Source of the DNA: Polytrichum commune
Lineage: Eukaryota > Streptophyta > Polytrichopsida > Polytrichales > Polytrichaceae
Assembly (NCBI GenBank): GCA_950295325.1
Contig: OX485805.1
Coordinates: 27,949,501-28,013,500 of the forward strand
Direction: 5' to 3'
DNA length: 64,000 nucleotides
Shown: positions 23,352-35,984 of the stretch, piece after piece
Numbering within the stretch: the stretch's first letter is position 1
How the letters are laid out: every line of letters starts with the position of its first letter
The notes under the pieces: generated by a model
Database searches by the model: none
Told to the model about the DNA's origin: nothing
What the model saw: only the letters and a program-made list of their open reading frames with translations
Translations under genes and position numbers: made by a program

Positions 23352-24262
23352 CTAATGAGAAACTTGACCCTCCAGATTTGATGTAGAGGTATCAACCCAT
23401 TCTTCTAAAGAGGTATCTAATTTCTCTGCAATAGTACCTAACCATGCCTGCACAAGTTCAGTTGACATAAGAATTTGAGATTCAAATAAGACGTTTCTAT
23501 TTTGACTACGTCTACATGGTTCCCGTGCAAACACTTCAACTCAAAATGTCTCCTCACAACAAATTGGCCTGCGCAAAAAGAAACTTCATTTCAAAGGATG
23601 ACAAAGTACCTGGTCTCTAGATGTGAACCCACGAATTGTGTCACTTGCAACCACCAACACACCATCATCACCCAAAGGCTGTAGAATGACTGCCTGCTCA
23701 CATCCTCAAACCAGAAACACATTCAAGTAAGTCATGTAAGAATTTGCAACCTTAAGGAACACAAGAAAGGTATTAGCAGAGAACCTTCAGTCGTCTCACA
23801 AACTGGGAAAACAAAAACTATTGTGATATGATATTGCACATTTAGAAACTTGAAAGGAATAGGACAATCCTGAATACCAGACCTGTGCATTAGATGGCAG
23901 AAATGACAACTCGAATCGCCCAGGATAAAGTGCAAGATTTGCAAGATAGGTTTCTGCAATGCACAAACCAACAACCTTCGTCACCAAGGAGTTGTTATGT
24001 CCTACTAAAGAGTTAGTAAGTAAAAGCAATGACACAGCATAATTTCTCGGTCACGAGTTTAGTCCTTACGTTTCCCGGAGCTTTTAAGACCTTTACAAAG
24101 TGGTCCATGTAGGAATTTAGTGGCATTGACAGAGACTGCAGATCCATCCTCTGAGGCAGCAGCTAAACCTGTTTGCAGTATACAAGTGGTCCGATATAAT
24201 ATAATGAGAGCCTGTGACTGAGTAGAGCTCCTTATGGCATCCCACACCCTGGTCACACCCAA
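23352..24262 (-). pseudogene. Possible exons of an unidentified captured gene
   Basis: Short minus-strand open pieces flanked by splice-like sites read like exons rather than noise: VQAWLGTIAEKLDTSLEEWV (about 23375-23450), ETYLANLALYPGRFELSFLP (about 23890-23950) and ILYRTTCILQTGLAAASEDG (about 24140-24200). They look like helical host-protein sequence. I cannot name the protein and the joins are unproven. Confidence 0.3.
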
Positions 24263-25388
24263 AGGAAGAATCAGTTGACATAATTATGGTATGAAGATTA
24301 TTAGCATTTTGGGGCATACCCACTTGCTAGTTAAGGTAAGAAGGCCTAAATTGGTTACTTATCTTAATTGGACGCCTATATATGAGTGATGTGTGGTTAA
24401 GTGTGCATCTAAGAAATCTTCCCTCTGATAATCAATAAGATATTTATATCAGCTCCGAGAATTTTGAGGAAAATGACTATAGCCCTGAATTGGATGCACT
24501 AATCATCTCATGCTAATCACGTGTTTCATATACAAGGAGAAGTGAGCTAATCGGAAAAGTAACCAACTAAGAGCCACGTACTGTTCAAAGGTTACCACGC
24601 AACATGATTTTGCCTAGTGCATATTTACAGGCAAGCAGCCTTGCCATAAAAACTACTTTTTAACAAGGATGTACCATTGCAGCTCTTGGGCGACAGCAAC
24701 AGGCAAATTTGAGGCAATGTTGAAGCACTCAACACCTTCCATTTCCACCTATCCAATATCCCCCGATAATCATCCATTAAACATTGAAGATGCTACAACA
24801 TTAAAAAAAACCCATTAATCCGGTCCTAAAAGATGCAAGCATTGAAACCAGGATTAACCTGACTAGGAAGGGCTTCGATCAATACAAGTCTGTGCAAGAA
24901 ACATCAGCTCACCTGCGCTAGCTTGAATGATGAACACTTGGAGACAATCTCCACAAACCCTTACTCCTGTACAACAATTCCAAACCCTAAATACCATAAT
25001 ACCTCAGCTTCAAGTCAGGTATGCTAATAACTGTTGTACCTATAATCACCATGACCACCAAAATGAACATGATCAAAGACTTCAAGAAAAGTACCGGTCG
25101 TTTTAGAAGAATCTATAGAATATACCCCAATTCAATACATGAAAACCAGAGGATGTCTACATGTAACCGGTTGGACTTGCAAACACTAGTATCTCGTCCG
25201 ATTGTGTTTAGCTAGCTCTGATATGAACAGAGAACCGGCTGCTACTTAGAGACAAACCGGTTGAGTTTGAGAAATAACCATCTGAGGTTCAAGAATCCAG
25301 GAAACTATTACGAGTGCAAAAACAGCAAAGACAGAGCTTCGACCTGACTCATTCAATTTCTCAACCTGGCATTTTTTTAACACCTCCA
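24263..25388. other. No gene seen
   Basis: AT-rich DNA with no recognised coding or repeat structure. ACCGGTTG occurs three times between 25165 and 25262. Ends where the 18S rRNA similarity begins. Confidence 0.4.
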
Positions 25389-25446
<58 letters not shown>

Positions 25447-25470
25447 GCGGCTTAATTTGACTCAACACGG

Positions 25471-25509
<39 letters not shown>

Positions 25510-25702
25510 TTGAGAGCTCTTTCTTGATTCTATGGGTGGTGGTGCATGGCCGTTCTTAGTTGGTGGAGTGATTTGTCTGGTTAATTCCGTTAACGAACGA
25601 GACCTCAGCCTGCTAACTAGTTACGCGAAGGATCCCCTTCGCGGCCAACTTCTTAGAGGGACTATCGGCGTCTAGCCGATGGAAGTTTGAGGCAATAACA
25701 GG
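25389..25702 (+). rRNA. Partial 18S rRNA (3' major domain), about 314 nt fragment
   Basis: Sequence from GGTCGCAAGGCTGAAACTTA through GGAATTGACGGAAGGGCACC to GAGGCAATAACAGG follows eukaryotic 18S rRNA without a visible break. The variable part (AACTTCTTAGAGGGACTAT, then CGGCGTCTAGCCGATGGAAG) is of streptophyte type, closer to seedless plants or charophytes than to flowering plants as I remember them. Both ends are abrupt: the left flank is a T-run then AACACCTCCA, and the right flank is TGGAGCGCACC. It is far too short to be functional and lies within the 12 kb candidate element. It is either a captured rDNA piece or an insertion of an rRNA cDNA. Confidence 0.92.
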
Positions 25703-25870
25703 GTGGAGCGCACCGGTGTTTGCGAGCGATGGTGGCGGGGGTGAACAGGCTGGAGCGCACTTGGCATTTGGATGAATAAGTGTGGATGAATGTGGATAAG
25801 GTCGTCGTCTTTGATGTGTTTTGGTTTATATTAGACCCAGGGATGGTGTCTTCCCAGTCAAGCATGATCT

Positions 25871-26386
25871 TCACCTTGATACCCAACAGTATCCTCCCAG
25901 TACCCAATACACTCCGTGCTTATCTTTAAACCAACCGTCATTGCATTCAATTCGAGTCAGAAGGTTCACTGCCGTGACAGTTTGGGGTTCCTTCAATGTT
26001 GTAACACAACCACTCGGGATGAGAGCACCAAAGCCACGCGCTAAAAAATGTACATCACACCCAAAATGAAGCCTAGTCCATGAATAAACTCTGTATTCAT
26101 CAATGAAATAGTACATGTTTGAATGTAGCCCATGTACGACATCGTAAGGAATGGGGGTCACAGTCTCCAATGTGGAAGAGTCCAACACAAATCCACCCTT
26201 GGGACCTGCAGGCTGTCTCTTCAGGTCCACGGTTTCGCTCCTGGCCTTTTTTTCAGCCTTCTTGATGTCGTTGCTCTTGCGACGCTCCAAAAACTCTTCC
26301 CTGCATCTTGACGGCTGCACGTGCTCGATGCGCACATGAAGTCGGTTCTGGATGATCCTGTTTCCGACCTGTAACCAATCATGCAT
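25871..26386 (-). pseudogene. RPL21: Ribosomal protein eL21 exon fragment
   Basis: The minus frame reads [20 protein letters not shown], then [17 protein letters not shown] and [13 protein letters not shown], which matches the C-terminal half of 60S protein eL21 (known family) from about residue 80 to just before its end. Similarity covers 26368 to 26135. It starts right after GGTTACAG, a splice acceptor, so the piece seems to have been copied from genomic DNA at an exon edge. After DVV the normal C-terminus and stop are missing, and the frame runs on into unrelated sequence to 25871. eL21 belongs to the large ribosomal subunit; this copy lacks the N-terminal half and is not expected to work. 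Confidence 0.85.
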
Positions 26387-28594
26387 TCAATGCTTGGTGA
26401 GATTCTTTTCTACGTATTCACGGACACAATTGCCTGCATACGTTACAACCGTGGTTCCGCATACTCGGATTTTAGCTTGTAAACCAAACGCAGATGGAAC
26501 CAGAGGATAGAGGCGTTCTGAGATTCCAGCTTGAAACCATACTTTAAACATGATTAGTGCATTTAAATGATCATGCTCTCCAGGGTCTCAATAAAAATTC
26601 TCACCTTCATAGTGGGTCATCGTAATCGTCTCCCAAATAGGAATCCAGAACTTGACAACCCCCTCCACTGTGGAACTTAGGTTTTACCTGCAAGAAAACC
26701 CAGAATACCCTAAACCCTTCACGCCTGCTCCAAAATGGCGTCTTCCACTTTCCTCTGCAACTTGTACACGGGGTCATTACCAGACACACGGTGATCACAC
26801 ATTGACATCGGAAATTTGACTGCACAAACATGATCTGCCAAAATGTGTGCCCTATGTGACTTTCTCAAGAGGACATACGTATCAGCGCCTAAACCATACT
26901 TCTGGTAGTAGAGTCCCTCAAGAACCTGATCTCCAGGTTCGAATTCCTCACCCCACTTGCAAACAAAAGTTGTTTTACAAGTGTAAGCTTTCCTAGTGCA
27001 TACAAGAACATAAAAATCCACATTTTCTTCATTATCAGGGGAAGCTGCAATAGCAAAGTTATCACCCACTTCGATTATTGAAGCAAAATATGTGCCATTT
27101 ACACCAACATGATGCCAATCTTCCACCGAAAATTCATTCAACTGGACATTCCGAATATAAGCAGCATTCAATGGCACTAAGACCTCCAATTCCCAGTCCC
27201 CAGCCCAAGCTTTATTCTCACACTCCTCCCAGTTCCCTTCAATACATGAGAAACAAAAACATGCCAAATGGCGCTTCAACAACTTACCAACCTCCATGCT
27301 GCCGACAGACCGAATAGAGTGCAGATTTCTGCACCGGGGTATGGGCTCACAATCGTACTCGTGTTCCCTGTCAACATCTCCTTCCAGAACATGCCAAAAT
27401 GTTCTATTCACAGGCCTCCTATCGCCATAGACAGTTTTTGGGCGGCCACTCAACTCTTTCCTCAAGTAACCGACAACATCTTCAGCGCACTGTAACTTCG
27501 GGCCATTTATATCCAATTGGGCAGTTCGAATGTACCGTTTCAGGACAGCACCTGCTCCATCGTGCGGTCCTTTCCCATGTCCTGTTCCAAAAAAAAGACC
27601 ACATGCACGTGCAACCACCAGTAATCTCTGGATACCGAGCTACAAAGTACCACGGGACTCGACTCTTAAACTGATTTGCACAGCCATCGCTCCATATCCA
27701 GTGATGTTTGGGTATGAAACCCCCCTGAAGAACGCTTTCCCAATGCAACATGAGGCAGTGTTGCACAAAATAGCTATCATGTTTCATATCATCACTTATG
27801 TAGAAATGGTAGGTCGTGATATTACGTGTGCTCTCATCATGTGGATCTGGGTGAGGATTTCGGATATATGCTATGTGTACAAGGATACTAATTTGGTAGC
27901 TATGCCAGTGCATGGACTGGACTTCATTTTGTACCTCAAAAGAATAATTTTCAGCATAGTCAATGACGGACACCATTGTGTCAGCGGGGGAGGTCCTCAA
28001 GCACGTCCTAAATTGTTCATCCTCCCACTTCGCCACAAAACTATGACGCACAAAAAATTGGAGTTTTGGCTTGAGGTAGTTGATTAACTCACGCGATGTT
28101 GTGTCTTTGTAAACCAACTGCAATTTCTTTCGTTGTAGACCTTTCCTCGTAGTGATAGACTGCATCTCGTAATGCTTCCAGTGCACAGTTATAGGAGAGA
28201 TTCCATCCTCTTCGGTAAAACACATGGGCAGAATGTCCACACCGCAGCACATACATTCACCAAACAAACAATCCTTTGCATGCCACGCCGAATTAGGAGG
28301 TTTTGGGCACAACACTGCATCTGAAATGGCTGTCAGACCAGGATACACAAACACTCCCGCAACACATTGCCCCACATTTGATTCACTGAGACATACCTCA
28401 CATTAACAAGCACAATCTACTTTGTTGTGTATACCTGATTTTGTCCTCAGTTGAGTAAAAGCAGATAGCAATTCCTCCATTTCTACGTGGTATATACAAC
28501 AACACACATTTCGGTCATGCAATTTTTTCACCCAATATGGTTGCAAGGAATCAAAAACACACTTACCGACAATTACATCGGGATGGGCCTCACG

Positions 28595-29190
28595 GAAGCG
28601 CATATAGAACGCCATCTGTCACAGGAATACACAAACAAAACATTCAGCAAACGTTAGTCCTTTACAAGTTCCTGTAGAACTCCATAGAGGTGTTGTACAG
28701 TCCACACCCTCATATATTTCATGCAATAACTCCCTAAAAATCCATGACCCTCAAACCCTAGTCCTCACCATGGGTGACTATCTACAGATTGTACAATTAC
28801 ACTACGCTACTTCCATATACTCATGTGGAAGTCCATATACTCCCACACACTGCATATAACGTCTCGAGTAGTCACACATATTCAATACTTTACTCACCGA
28901 AGCGCATATAGGACGCCATATGTCACAGGAATACACTATTAAGACATTCACCAAAAGTGCATGTAGATCTCCATAGAGGTCCTGTGCAGTCCACACGTGC
29001 ACATATTTCCTGCAAGAACTTCAAGAACATCCATGACCCTCAAACAATGGTCCTCACCCTGGGTGACTGTCTACAGGGTTTGCAATTACACTGGCCTGCT
29101 TCCATATACTGATGAATAGGAAGTCCATATACTCCCACACAATGCTTATAACGTCTCCATATACCCCCACACAATGCATATAACGTCTCC
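28595..29190. repeat. About 304-bp tandem duplication in the intron, copying an exon edge
   Basis: GCGCATATAG(A/G)ACGCCAT, TGTCACAGGAATACAC, CTCCATAGAGGT, CATGACCCTCAAAC and GGGTGACT(A/G)TCTACAG occur in the same order from about 28595 and again from about 28899. The first copy holds the real exon start. The second holds a decayed copy of the first 20 or so exon bases, with ACAG changed to ACAT and a GTGAGT-like donor after it. Confidence 0.7.
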
Positions 29191-29530
29191 ATCAGAGACA
29201 CATATTCAATACTCGACTGCATACACTCCAAAGGAATGGTGAGAAATCCCATCGATGTCAATTTAGCAAATGCCCATATGTAAACATTCCATAAATTGAC
29301 AATTCCCTCCCATACTCTATATGGGGTCCCTGTAGCATATCCACCGTAGTACATACAATGGGAGGAGAAGTAAATAAACTCCAATATTTCCTTATGAAGA
29401 CCCAAGCGGATCACCCTGAACTCCCACCCATGCGTGAAAAGTTCCACAGAGTCCAGAAGTTGCAATGCCGTCCCTAAACCACAACGAAACTTATGGGATC
29501 CCATATGCACAGTACCGGTATGCGTTTTAT

Positions 29531-30015
29531 AGAGAAGTAGCCAGATTGCACACTCATGGCTTCAAATGACAAGCTAATACCCCAAACATGCATAGATCTA
29601 GGTGTACTCCTTGGTCCCTAGAATCAGTTGGAAGATAAAACCAGCATGCTCAATATAACCCAGAATATCACCCTAAAATCTAAGATTCGAATTAAAGCCC
29701 ACTGCATTCAATGTCGCAAGGAAAACCTGAAATCCTAAGAACATCTGTGACCCCTAAAACGCTCATCACATCAAATCAGGCAGATAGCCACAAGACTGAA
29801 GCCAATGGAGGAACGCACTGTCACCTTTCACCGATCCACCGAAACCCTAAACCCTTCATACCCTAGCACAGAAATTGCAAATTTCTACAACTTAAGTGAT
29901 AGGTAGGTCCATAGCCAGATTGCGCACTCATGGCTTCAAATGACACGAGAATACCCTAAACAGGCACAGATCTAGGTGTAGCCCTACGACCCTGGAATCG
30001 GTAGGAACCCTAAAC
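29531..30015. repeat. About 110-bp direct repeat, spacing 370 bp
   Basis: AGCCAGATTGC(A/G)CACTCATGGCT, TTCAAATGACA and CATAGATCTAGGTGTA-like segments occur at about 29531-29640 and 29905-30010. The repeat lies in the intron of the minus-strand transposase-like gene. Confidence 0.7.
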
Positions 30016-30867
30016 CAGCACGAAATTCGGAGACTCTCATTACACAAAAAAAAAGCAAGACGACATATGACATAGATGTGAGAGCGCCCACCAGAGATTC
30101 CAACAAATATTGAGCATGGTGTTGAACGTATGTTTTTGGAGCAACCCACTTCCTTACAACCTCCTTGCGATTCGGGCTTGGCCGTGTCTCTGCAGCCCAC
30201 CACGCAATGACAATGTCTTTCACCATCAGAGATTCGCATCGCTCCTTACCTTCCTGACGGACAAAGTCCACTCCATATGCACGGAACTGACCATGGTCGC
30301 TCGCCTCTGTGTGGCCATCGCTACATTGTGGGGATGAACCCCAAGCAGGCGAGCTGTCTGTCGGGCAGAGACTCGCTGTGGATTCGTCACAGCGGCTGTG
30401 AGGATAGCATGTTTGGTAGCTAAATGTGCCTTTGTCTTCGAAGTCTTCACCTCCGACAGGGATTGCAGCAAACTGGAAACAATTGTCTCTCGCGCATCTG
30501 TTTCACTGCAAACCCTTCGTGACCGAAGTGGCAGGAGATCCCTCGTCAACTTATTGTTCCACACGGACTGCATTACTGCCTGCTTGTGTGGAAGCAAGCG
30601 CCCTCTTCCTCTCAAAGTCCTTTGAACGCAGCTCAAGATTGCACGAACGTCCTGGCGCACCAATCTGCGGTAGGCGTCATCACCCTCTGACCACGATCTT
30701 GCGTCCACGTTGACACGCACGGAGTTCGTAGCATTTGCTCTCCTCCGACGCCGTGATTCGCGTTGGCGCTCCCTCGCCCGCTCTTGCGCAACATCCAGTC
30801 TAGCCCTCTCCACAGGGCCCTCTCTCCGAATACCTGCTCTCCTATCTCTCGCTCTCGCACTACCCAT

Positions 30868-31641
30868 TTCGGCGTGCAAGCGTCACTCAAGCTGAACCTT
30901 AAACCTCACTCTTCATGCACATGACGAGCACCTACAGGTTTGAACAAGAGACATGCGAGCTGTAACGAGCAACGCAAAACTGCTCCGGAACGTTTTCAGT
31001 CCCTAAACCCTAAAACAGAGGGTTGTAGTCCACGTGGCGCGTGGCACCAGTCACTGTGCACTCCACCCTACAACTAAACTCATCCACATCCACTCCCACA
31101 GTCGGTGGGACCCGAAAATGCTGCTTCCATAACTGTAGTATAGCAAGTAAAAGCGGGATTTTTGACAAGAAGCCCACCTGAAGATATTGTACATTAGTAG
31201 TTTCCCGAAAAAAAATAATGAAAAACGATTATTTTTGCTCCAAGTATGGACTTCCAAAAAAACGTCGTCATTTAGCCTACTTAAGAGTCCATACCAACTG
31301 TATTTCTACACATAATGTGGAAAAAAACATCACTACTATGGACCTCATAGTGGATCACATAACATACATAGTCACTCCTAGTAAAATGCCCAAAAATTCT
31401 AGACGTTTATGCCAAAATTCCTAAACCAAAACCTGTTGACCACAGTCCATATTGTATTTTCAAAAGTCCATCACCCTTAATTGAAGAAGAATTTCATGTA
31501 AAGGAATATGTGGTCATCTACCTATTCAAGTTACCATTGTGTATCCCAAATCTCACATCCATAGCTTCTATCAATTGTATGCAACGTGGCTTGCAATGCA
31601 CGGGGGTACACTGTAAAATAGGGTGTGACACAGAAAGTGAG
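30868..31641. other. Upstream region of the transposase-like gene, no gene seen
   Basis: Contains a CCCTAAACCCTAAAAC stretch (about 31000-31016) and AT-rich DNA up to the inverted terminus at 31642. No promoter could be identified. Confidence 0.4.
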
Positions 31642-31756
31642 CCACTCAACCATGCATCCACCCTATTGGTGTTCCTAAATTTATATTTGTGCTTTAGTTT
31701 TTCGGATAGGTTCATAGTAAAGTAAAGGTTCCATCTGAGTGATATTTAGCGTATAT

Positions 31757-34700
31757 TTACGAACGTGCGTTCGTAAATATAGAGCATTCCAAAGAACGTG
31801 GAGTGCGTATTTACGAACGCACGTTCGTAAATCGAGGTTGGGTATGCAGTGTATGTCCATTTACGAACGAGCGTTCGTAAATGTGATGGTTTTGGGATCC
31901 CATGTCCATACATATATGTATTCGTATATATACGAATACATATATATATGTATATGTCTCATTTATTAGCAACCTGCTTGCAGCCATGTCTGCAAATCTT
32001 GGTCAGAATAATGCAAATCTTGAATCAGAACACAATTGAGATGCAGAATGAGATTAAGAATGAAACATGAAGAAGAAAGTGATAATTCACATTGCATGTA
32101 ACAAAACAAATTGAATTCAAGAAGCAACATTTTCAGAATGTGAGAGGAGTTGGAAAGGATAACAAATTACATTGAAATGCTGCACACTTCAAACCCTGCT
32201 TCTTCTCTTTCTGAAAATCCCAGAAATCCTCACAACTGCACACTCAATTGCCTTTCAAATGCACACTCAGTTAACTCTCTAATGCAGACCTCAAGCCTTC
32301 ACAGCTTATATACAAACCCTAGTATATTCCCATGTACACAAAACTCACAAGCTTGTAGCTTTCAAGCTTCTGAACTCTTAAGCAAACCCTTAACTCTCAA
32401 GCTTCCCTAAACTCTCAAGCTTCACTTCTGAAGCTTCCCTAAACTCTCAAGCTTCAACTCTGAAGCTTCCTTAAACTCTGAAGCTTCTAAAGATCACCCT
32501 CAAGCTCTCAATCCGAAACTCTGAAGCTTTCCTACTCAAGCTCTCAAGCTTTTGAAACACACAAACTCTCACACTGAAAGCTTTCACAAACTCACAAGCT
32601 TTCACACTCTCAAGCTTGTAAAACTCTCAAGCTTTCACACTCAAACTTCTGAATCTGAAATCTCTCAAAACTTGCAACAAAACTAATTTAAAACTTCAAG
32701 ACTAAAAAAAGCAAGAGCTTCGCTCTCTAAGCGCTCCGCTCCTCCTCTCCTCGAAATGACAAATGAGGAGAAGAGGAAGGGGCGTGGGGAGGTAGGTGCG
32801 CCGCTAGGGTTTCCCAGCACCTGCCACGTGGCACAACTCCACTGGCTAGGGCTGGGAGGGAGATGGGATGGGATGGTATGGGAGGTGATGGGAAGGGATG
32901 GGATGCGATGGGATGCGATGGGAGATGGGAGATGGTTGTATATTGGAACCCTTCATGTTATACTCATGCTTTGACATATTTATATGTAATGGACGCGTTT
33001 AGGGCATTAACTTGAAAAACTTAGTTCAAATACATGAATTTTACTCGTTTTATTTCCTTAGTACCTCTACATTTGGATTCCTTGTAAACATATTTTAGAA
33101 AAGTATGCTCAGTTAATTTGTAATAAACAATGCATGTCATTTCCTAGGCTGTCAATGTAGAATCCACCCCCAAAGATATGTATATGGTGTTTTAAAATAT
33201 AGTTTATGTAAGAGCTAGATATCTTTCAATTGATTCGATGGTTCCTCAAATAAATATTACATGCAAAAAGGAATTCATAATATGAGATTGCGGAGAGTTG
33301 CTATACGATAGGATGTCAAATCAAGTTCCAATAGGTGTTAGCTTGAACTAATGCATTTCAGGAGTGATCAACTATTTTGCTAGCATCAACTACGAGCTTG
33401 CGATGAATGAAGTTAGTGCAATTACAAGGGTTTTTGAGGAGTCAATATTGTTTGTGTGTGTAATGTATCCTAGTAACAATCTAAAACCTAAACCCAAATA
33501 CCACATACACAACTTTCACAAACCCTAAACCCCTAAACCCTACATCCCTGCATCTTTTTATCTTACCAACCTTTCTTATATGTGGCCATGTTGTTGTCTG
33601 AGGGCAGGTCAAATTGGTCTACCAATGTTGGTTGGATGGAGAATGCTTAATTCCGTTCATAACAACTATAATAATTGATAATGATGCCAATTGTCATTTT
33701 CACATTCCAAATTAATAGATTTGAGATAAAACTTTGGTTTAGGTGATAAGTGAAATTTCAAATATTCCCTCTTTCACCTTAATAGTTATGAGTGAAATTT
33801 CATCACACAATCCACGATCTTATTATAATAACATGCATGTCTTAAGACTTCAATTTATATCAACACTTTAAGCTATGATGATGCACATCCTTCTCATAGG
33901 ATGCAAAACATATATTAATTGTAAGTACATACTATTGTATGCACCATTCCAAATTAATAGTGCATTTCTCCAAACCCTAAAAGTCTATTTCCAATAGGAC
34001 CTCAACTCATTTAATCAGGTGTCAACTTAAACTAACAATCGAACAATGCATTCAACTATAAATATCACCAATGATCTAATAAACATTTAACCAATGTGTA
34101 TCCGTACCCTTACAACAAGTGGAGGAAAATTCAATTTCCAATAGGACGTCAAACACATAATAATTGTAACTATGATTCAACGTTACGGTAGCTATGGTTT
34201 CAAGTCTCAATGATCATTACGCTATCATACTATACAGCATTACAAATTGATTAATCCTTCCTACTCATGCCATTTTAATTCCTTATTTTCACACCTTGAT
34301 ACCATTTGAAAGAAGACCTAACTTACATATATAATTAGGTATAATTAGTTCATAATGTCCTCAATCTACCCTAGTGCAAATCATTATGGATTAACCCGAT
34401 TTTTTAGTTGTATTCATGCACTTGGTGACCATATTACGGTCATTTTTTGATGTGAAACATATGATACCTATAATTTTAGGGGCGTCCGCAACATGTTCTT
34501 AGCCACTCTGACCTCATTGTGTGTGTGTGTATGTATATGTGTATATATGTATATATGTATATATATATATATCTATGACTTCGACATTCATAACTTTATT
34601 AGGCATCAATTGTCAATTAACTTGGACTTCATACCTTAGTCGCAAATCATTAAATATTCAATGTTAACCATCTCCATATTTAGACATTATGTGTATATAT

Positions 34701-35128
34701 AGATATAGATATATATATGTATATACATATATTTCGATGAGACCTTGGTCACAACTAAGGTGTGCAACCGATTTATATATTTTCAATATGTTGGCGTGCA
34801 TGCAAGGCATGTTCCATACATGACAGTGTTATTTATATAATTCCGCATGAATGGAATGGGAGATTGTTAGGTCAAAGAAGGCGGCGGGAATCCGCTTTTT
34901 AAAGAGCATCCAAGGGATTTTGAACCAGCGGGGTGAAGTACTTAAAGCTCTTCCCCCCACAACAAAGCTCTTTTCAGCGGCACATGCAAGTGTGCGCTCT
35001 ACAGACCTCACTGAACGCGCTCAAGCCATTTCGTGTGCGCCAACCCTACACCACCCAGGTACAGTACAGGCTGTACCTACCGCATATACCGCCGTAAATA
35101 CCGGAACTTTACGAACGCACGTTCGTAA
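31757..35128. repeat. Long duplicated non-coding block, copy B, with palindromes
   Basis: Matches copy A (1440-5018) in order and orientation. Palindromes lie at 31757-31776, 31811-31830 and 31861-31880, matching the spacing of the last three sites in P1, and at 35109-35128. The first has TATAT/ATATA symmetric flanks. TA-rich dyads follow (TATATATACGAATACATATA type, about 31920-31950). The CTCAAGCTT array is at 32330-32660, the G-rich part at about 32850-32935, and the GGCGGCGGGAATCCGC segment at about 34880. Left of 31740 the similarity stops, so copy B lacks the first five P1 sites and any adjoining gene. Confidence 0.75.
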
Positions 35129-35179
35129 AGATGAGGAGCTTCAGGTTTAGACAAATGATTCGGACCTGTACATGGCAAG

Positions 35180-35704
35180 GATTTACGAACGTGCGTTCGT
35201 AAATCCCACATGAGAGCATGCTCTGGATTGAGCTACTCATATGGATAGTCACATGCACGTAATCCATGTCAGTTATTTACGAACGTGCGTTCGTAAATAT
35301 GCCTTCGAGGACCATACAGACATATTTGATCCTTATCTATTGGTACCTGATGGTCGGTAATTTACGAACGTGTGTTCGTAAATCCCACATGAAAGCATGT
35401 TTTGGATTGAGCTACTCATGGATAGTCACATGCACATAATCCATGGCAATTATTTACGAACGTGCGTTCGTAAATATGCCTTCGAGGATCATACATACAT
35501 ATTTGACCCGTATTTATTGGTACCTGATGATCGGTAATTTACGAACGTGCGTTCGTAAATCCCACATGAGAGCATGTTTTGGATTGAGCTACTCATGGAT
35601 AGTCACATGCACATCATCCATGGCATTTATTTACGAACGTGCGTTCGTAAATATGCCTTCGAGGTTCATACATACATATTTGACCCGTATCTATTGGTAC
35701 CTGA
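35180..35704 (+). repeat. Tandem 178-bp array with two palindromes per unit (left part)
   Basis: Three units of 177-179 bp. Palindromes lie at 35183, 35277, 35362, 35454, 35539 and 35631, alternating 94/85/92/85/92 bp apart. Each unit has CCCACATGAGAGCATGTT after the first palindrome and ATGCCTTCGAGG after the second. The last unit is cut at GTACCTGA by the hAT element, and the array resumes at 50988. Confidence 0.95.
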
Positions 35705-35984
35705 CAGGGTTGTCTATCGCGACGTCATGACGGTGTCGTGCCGTCATGTCGTGTCGTGTCGTGACGGACCCCTCCGTCACGACACAATAGGGTCCATATA
35801 GGGTCAACATAGGGGGAATGGACTAGGGTGGGTAAAATACTTACCTTCTTGCCAAGGTGGCGTCCTATGTGGCAGAAAACGCCGACGTGGATGTGCATAT
35901 TTCCCTTGCCAAGTAAACCATTTTGCCATTGTGTTTATCATTCTGTTAAAATCAAAGTAGAAAAATATGACTAAGGAGGGTGTG

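Larger units (their letters stand above)
26719..30867 (-). pseudogene. Multi-exon transposase-like element gene with frameshifts
   Basis: ATG at 30865-30867 (MGSARARDRRAGIRREG) opens an Arg-rich N-terminus. The frame changes near 30230 to continue MVKDIVIAWWAAETRPSPNR to a donor after YLLES. After a long intron, an exon beginning at about 28618 (ACAG acceptor) reads FREAHPDVIVGKCVFDSLQP and NVCCCIYHVEMEELL, a Cys/His cluster. The main exon (about 28390-26719) has FVAKWEDEQF, VSVIDYAENYSFEVQNEVQS, HWIWSDGCANQFKSR and, after a shift in a run of 8 T (about 27592-27599), FFGTGHGKGPHDGAG. The D, D and H/D positions suit an RNase H-like nuclease core (inference). I recall relatives as unnamed proteins of seedless plants, unverified. 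It ends VEDAILEQA with TGA at 26719. The breaks make it nonfunctional unless the frameshifts are sequencing errors. Confidence 0.65.
19665..31665. mobile_element. Possible 12 kb element with 24-bp terminal inverted repeats
   Basis: TAGGGTGGATGCATGGTTGA plus GTGG at 19665-19688 recurs exactly inverted at 31642-31665. Both ends carry TA outermost, which could be a TA target duplication. Inside are a transposase-like minus-strand gene (26719-30867), a decayed zinc-finger gene, a partial 18S rRNA and an eL21 exon. This is the arrangement expected of a gene-capturing DNA transposon. A caution is that the two ends share little beyond 24-26 bp, while the left end matches 13097 over about 65 bp. The ends could therefore belong to two family members. 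Confidence 0.45.

Noticed and set aside
25389-25702. Functional rDNA unit
   Set aside because: Only about 314 nt of 18S with abrupt unrelated flanks on both sides.
27530-28087. Plus-strand frame of 185 codons
   Set aside because: Antisense to the main exon of the transposase-like gene; no motif of its own.
1440-35128. Copies A and B as the two LTRs of one giant retroelement
   Set aside because: No TG/CA ends, primer site or polypurine tract, and the DNA between them contains unrelated elements with their own ends.
35180-35704. CRISPR-like array of evenly spaced palindromes
   Set aside because: The DNA between palindromes is itself repeated, units are 178 bp, and the setting is eukaryotic; no cas genes.
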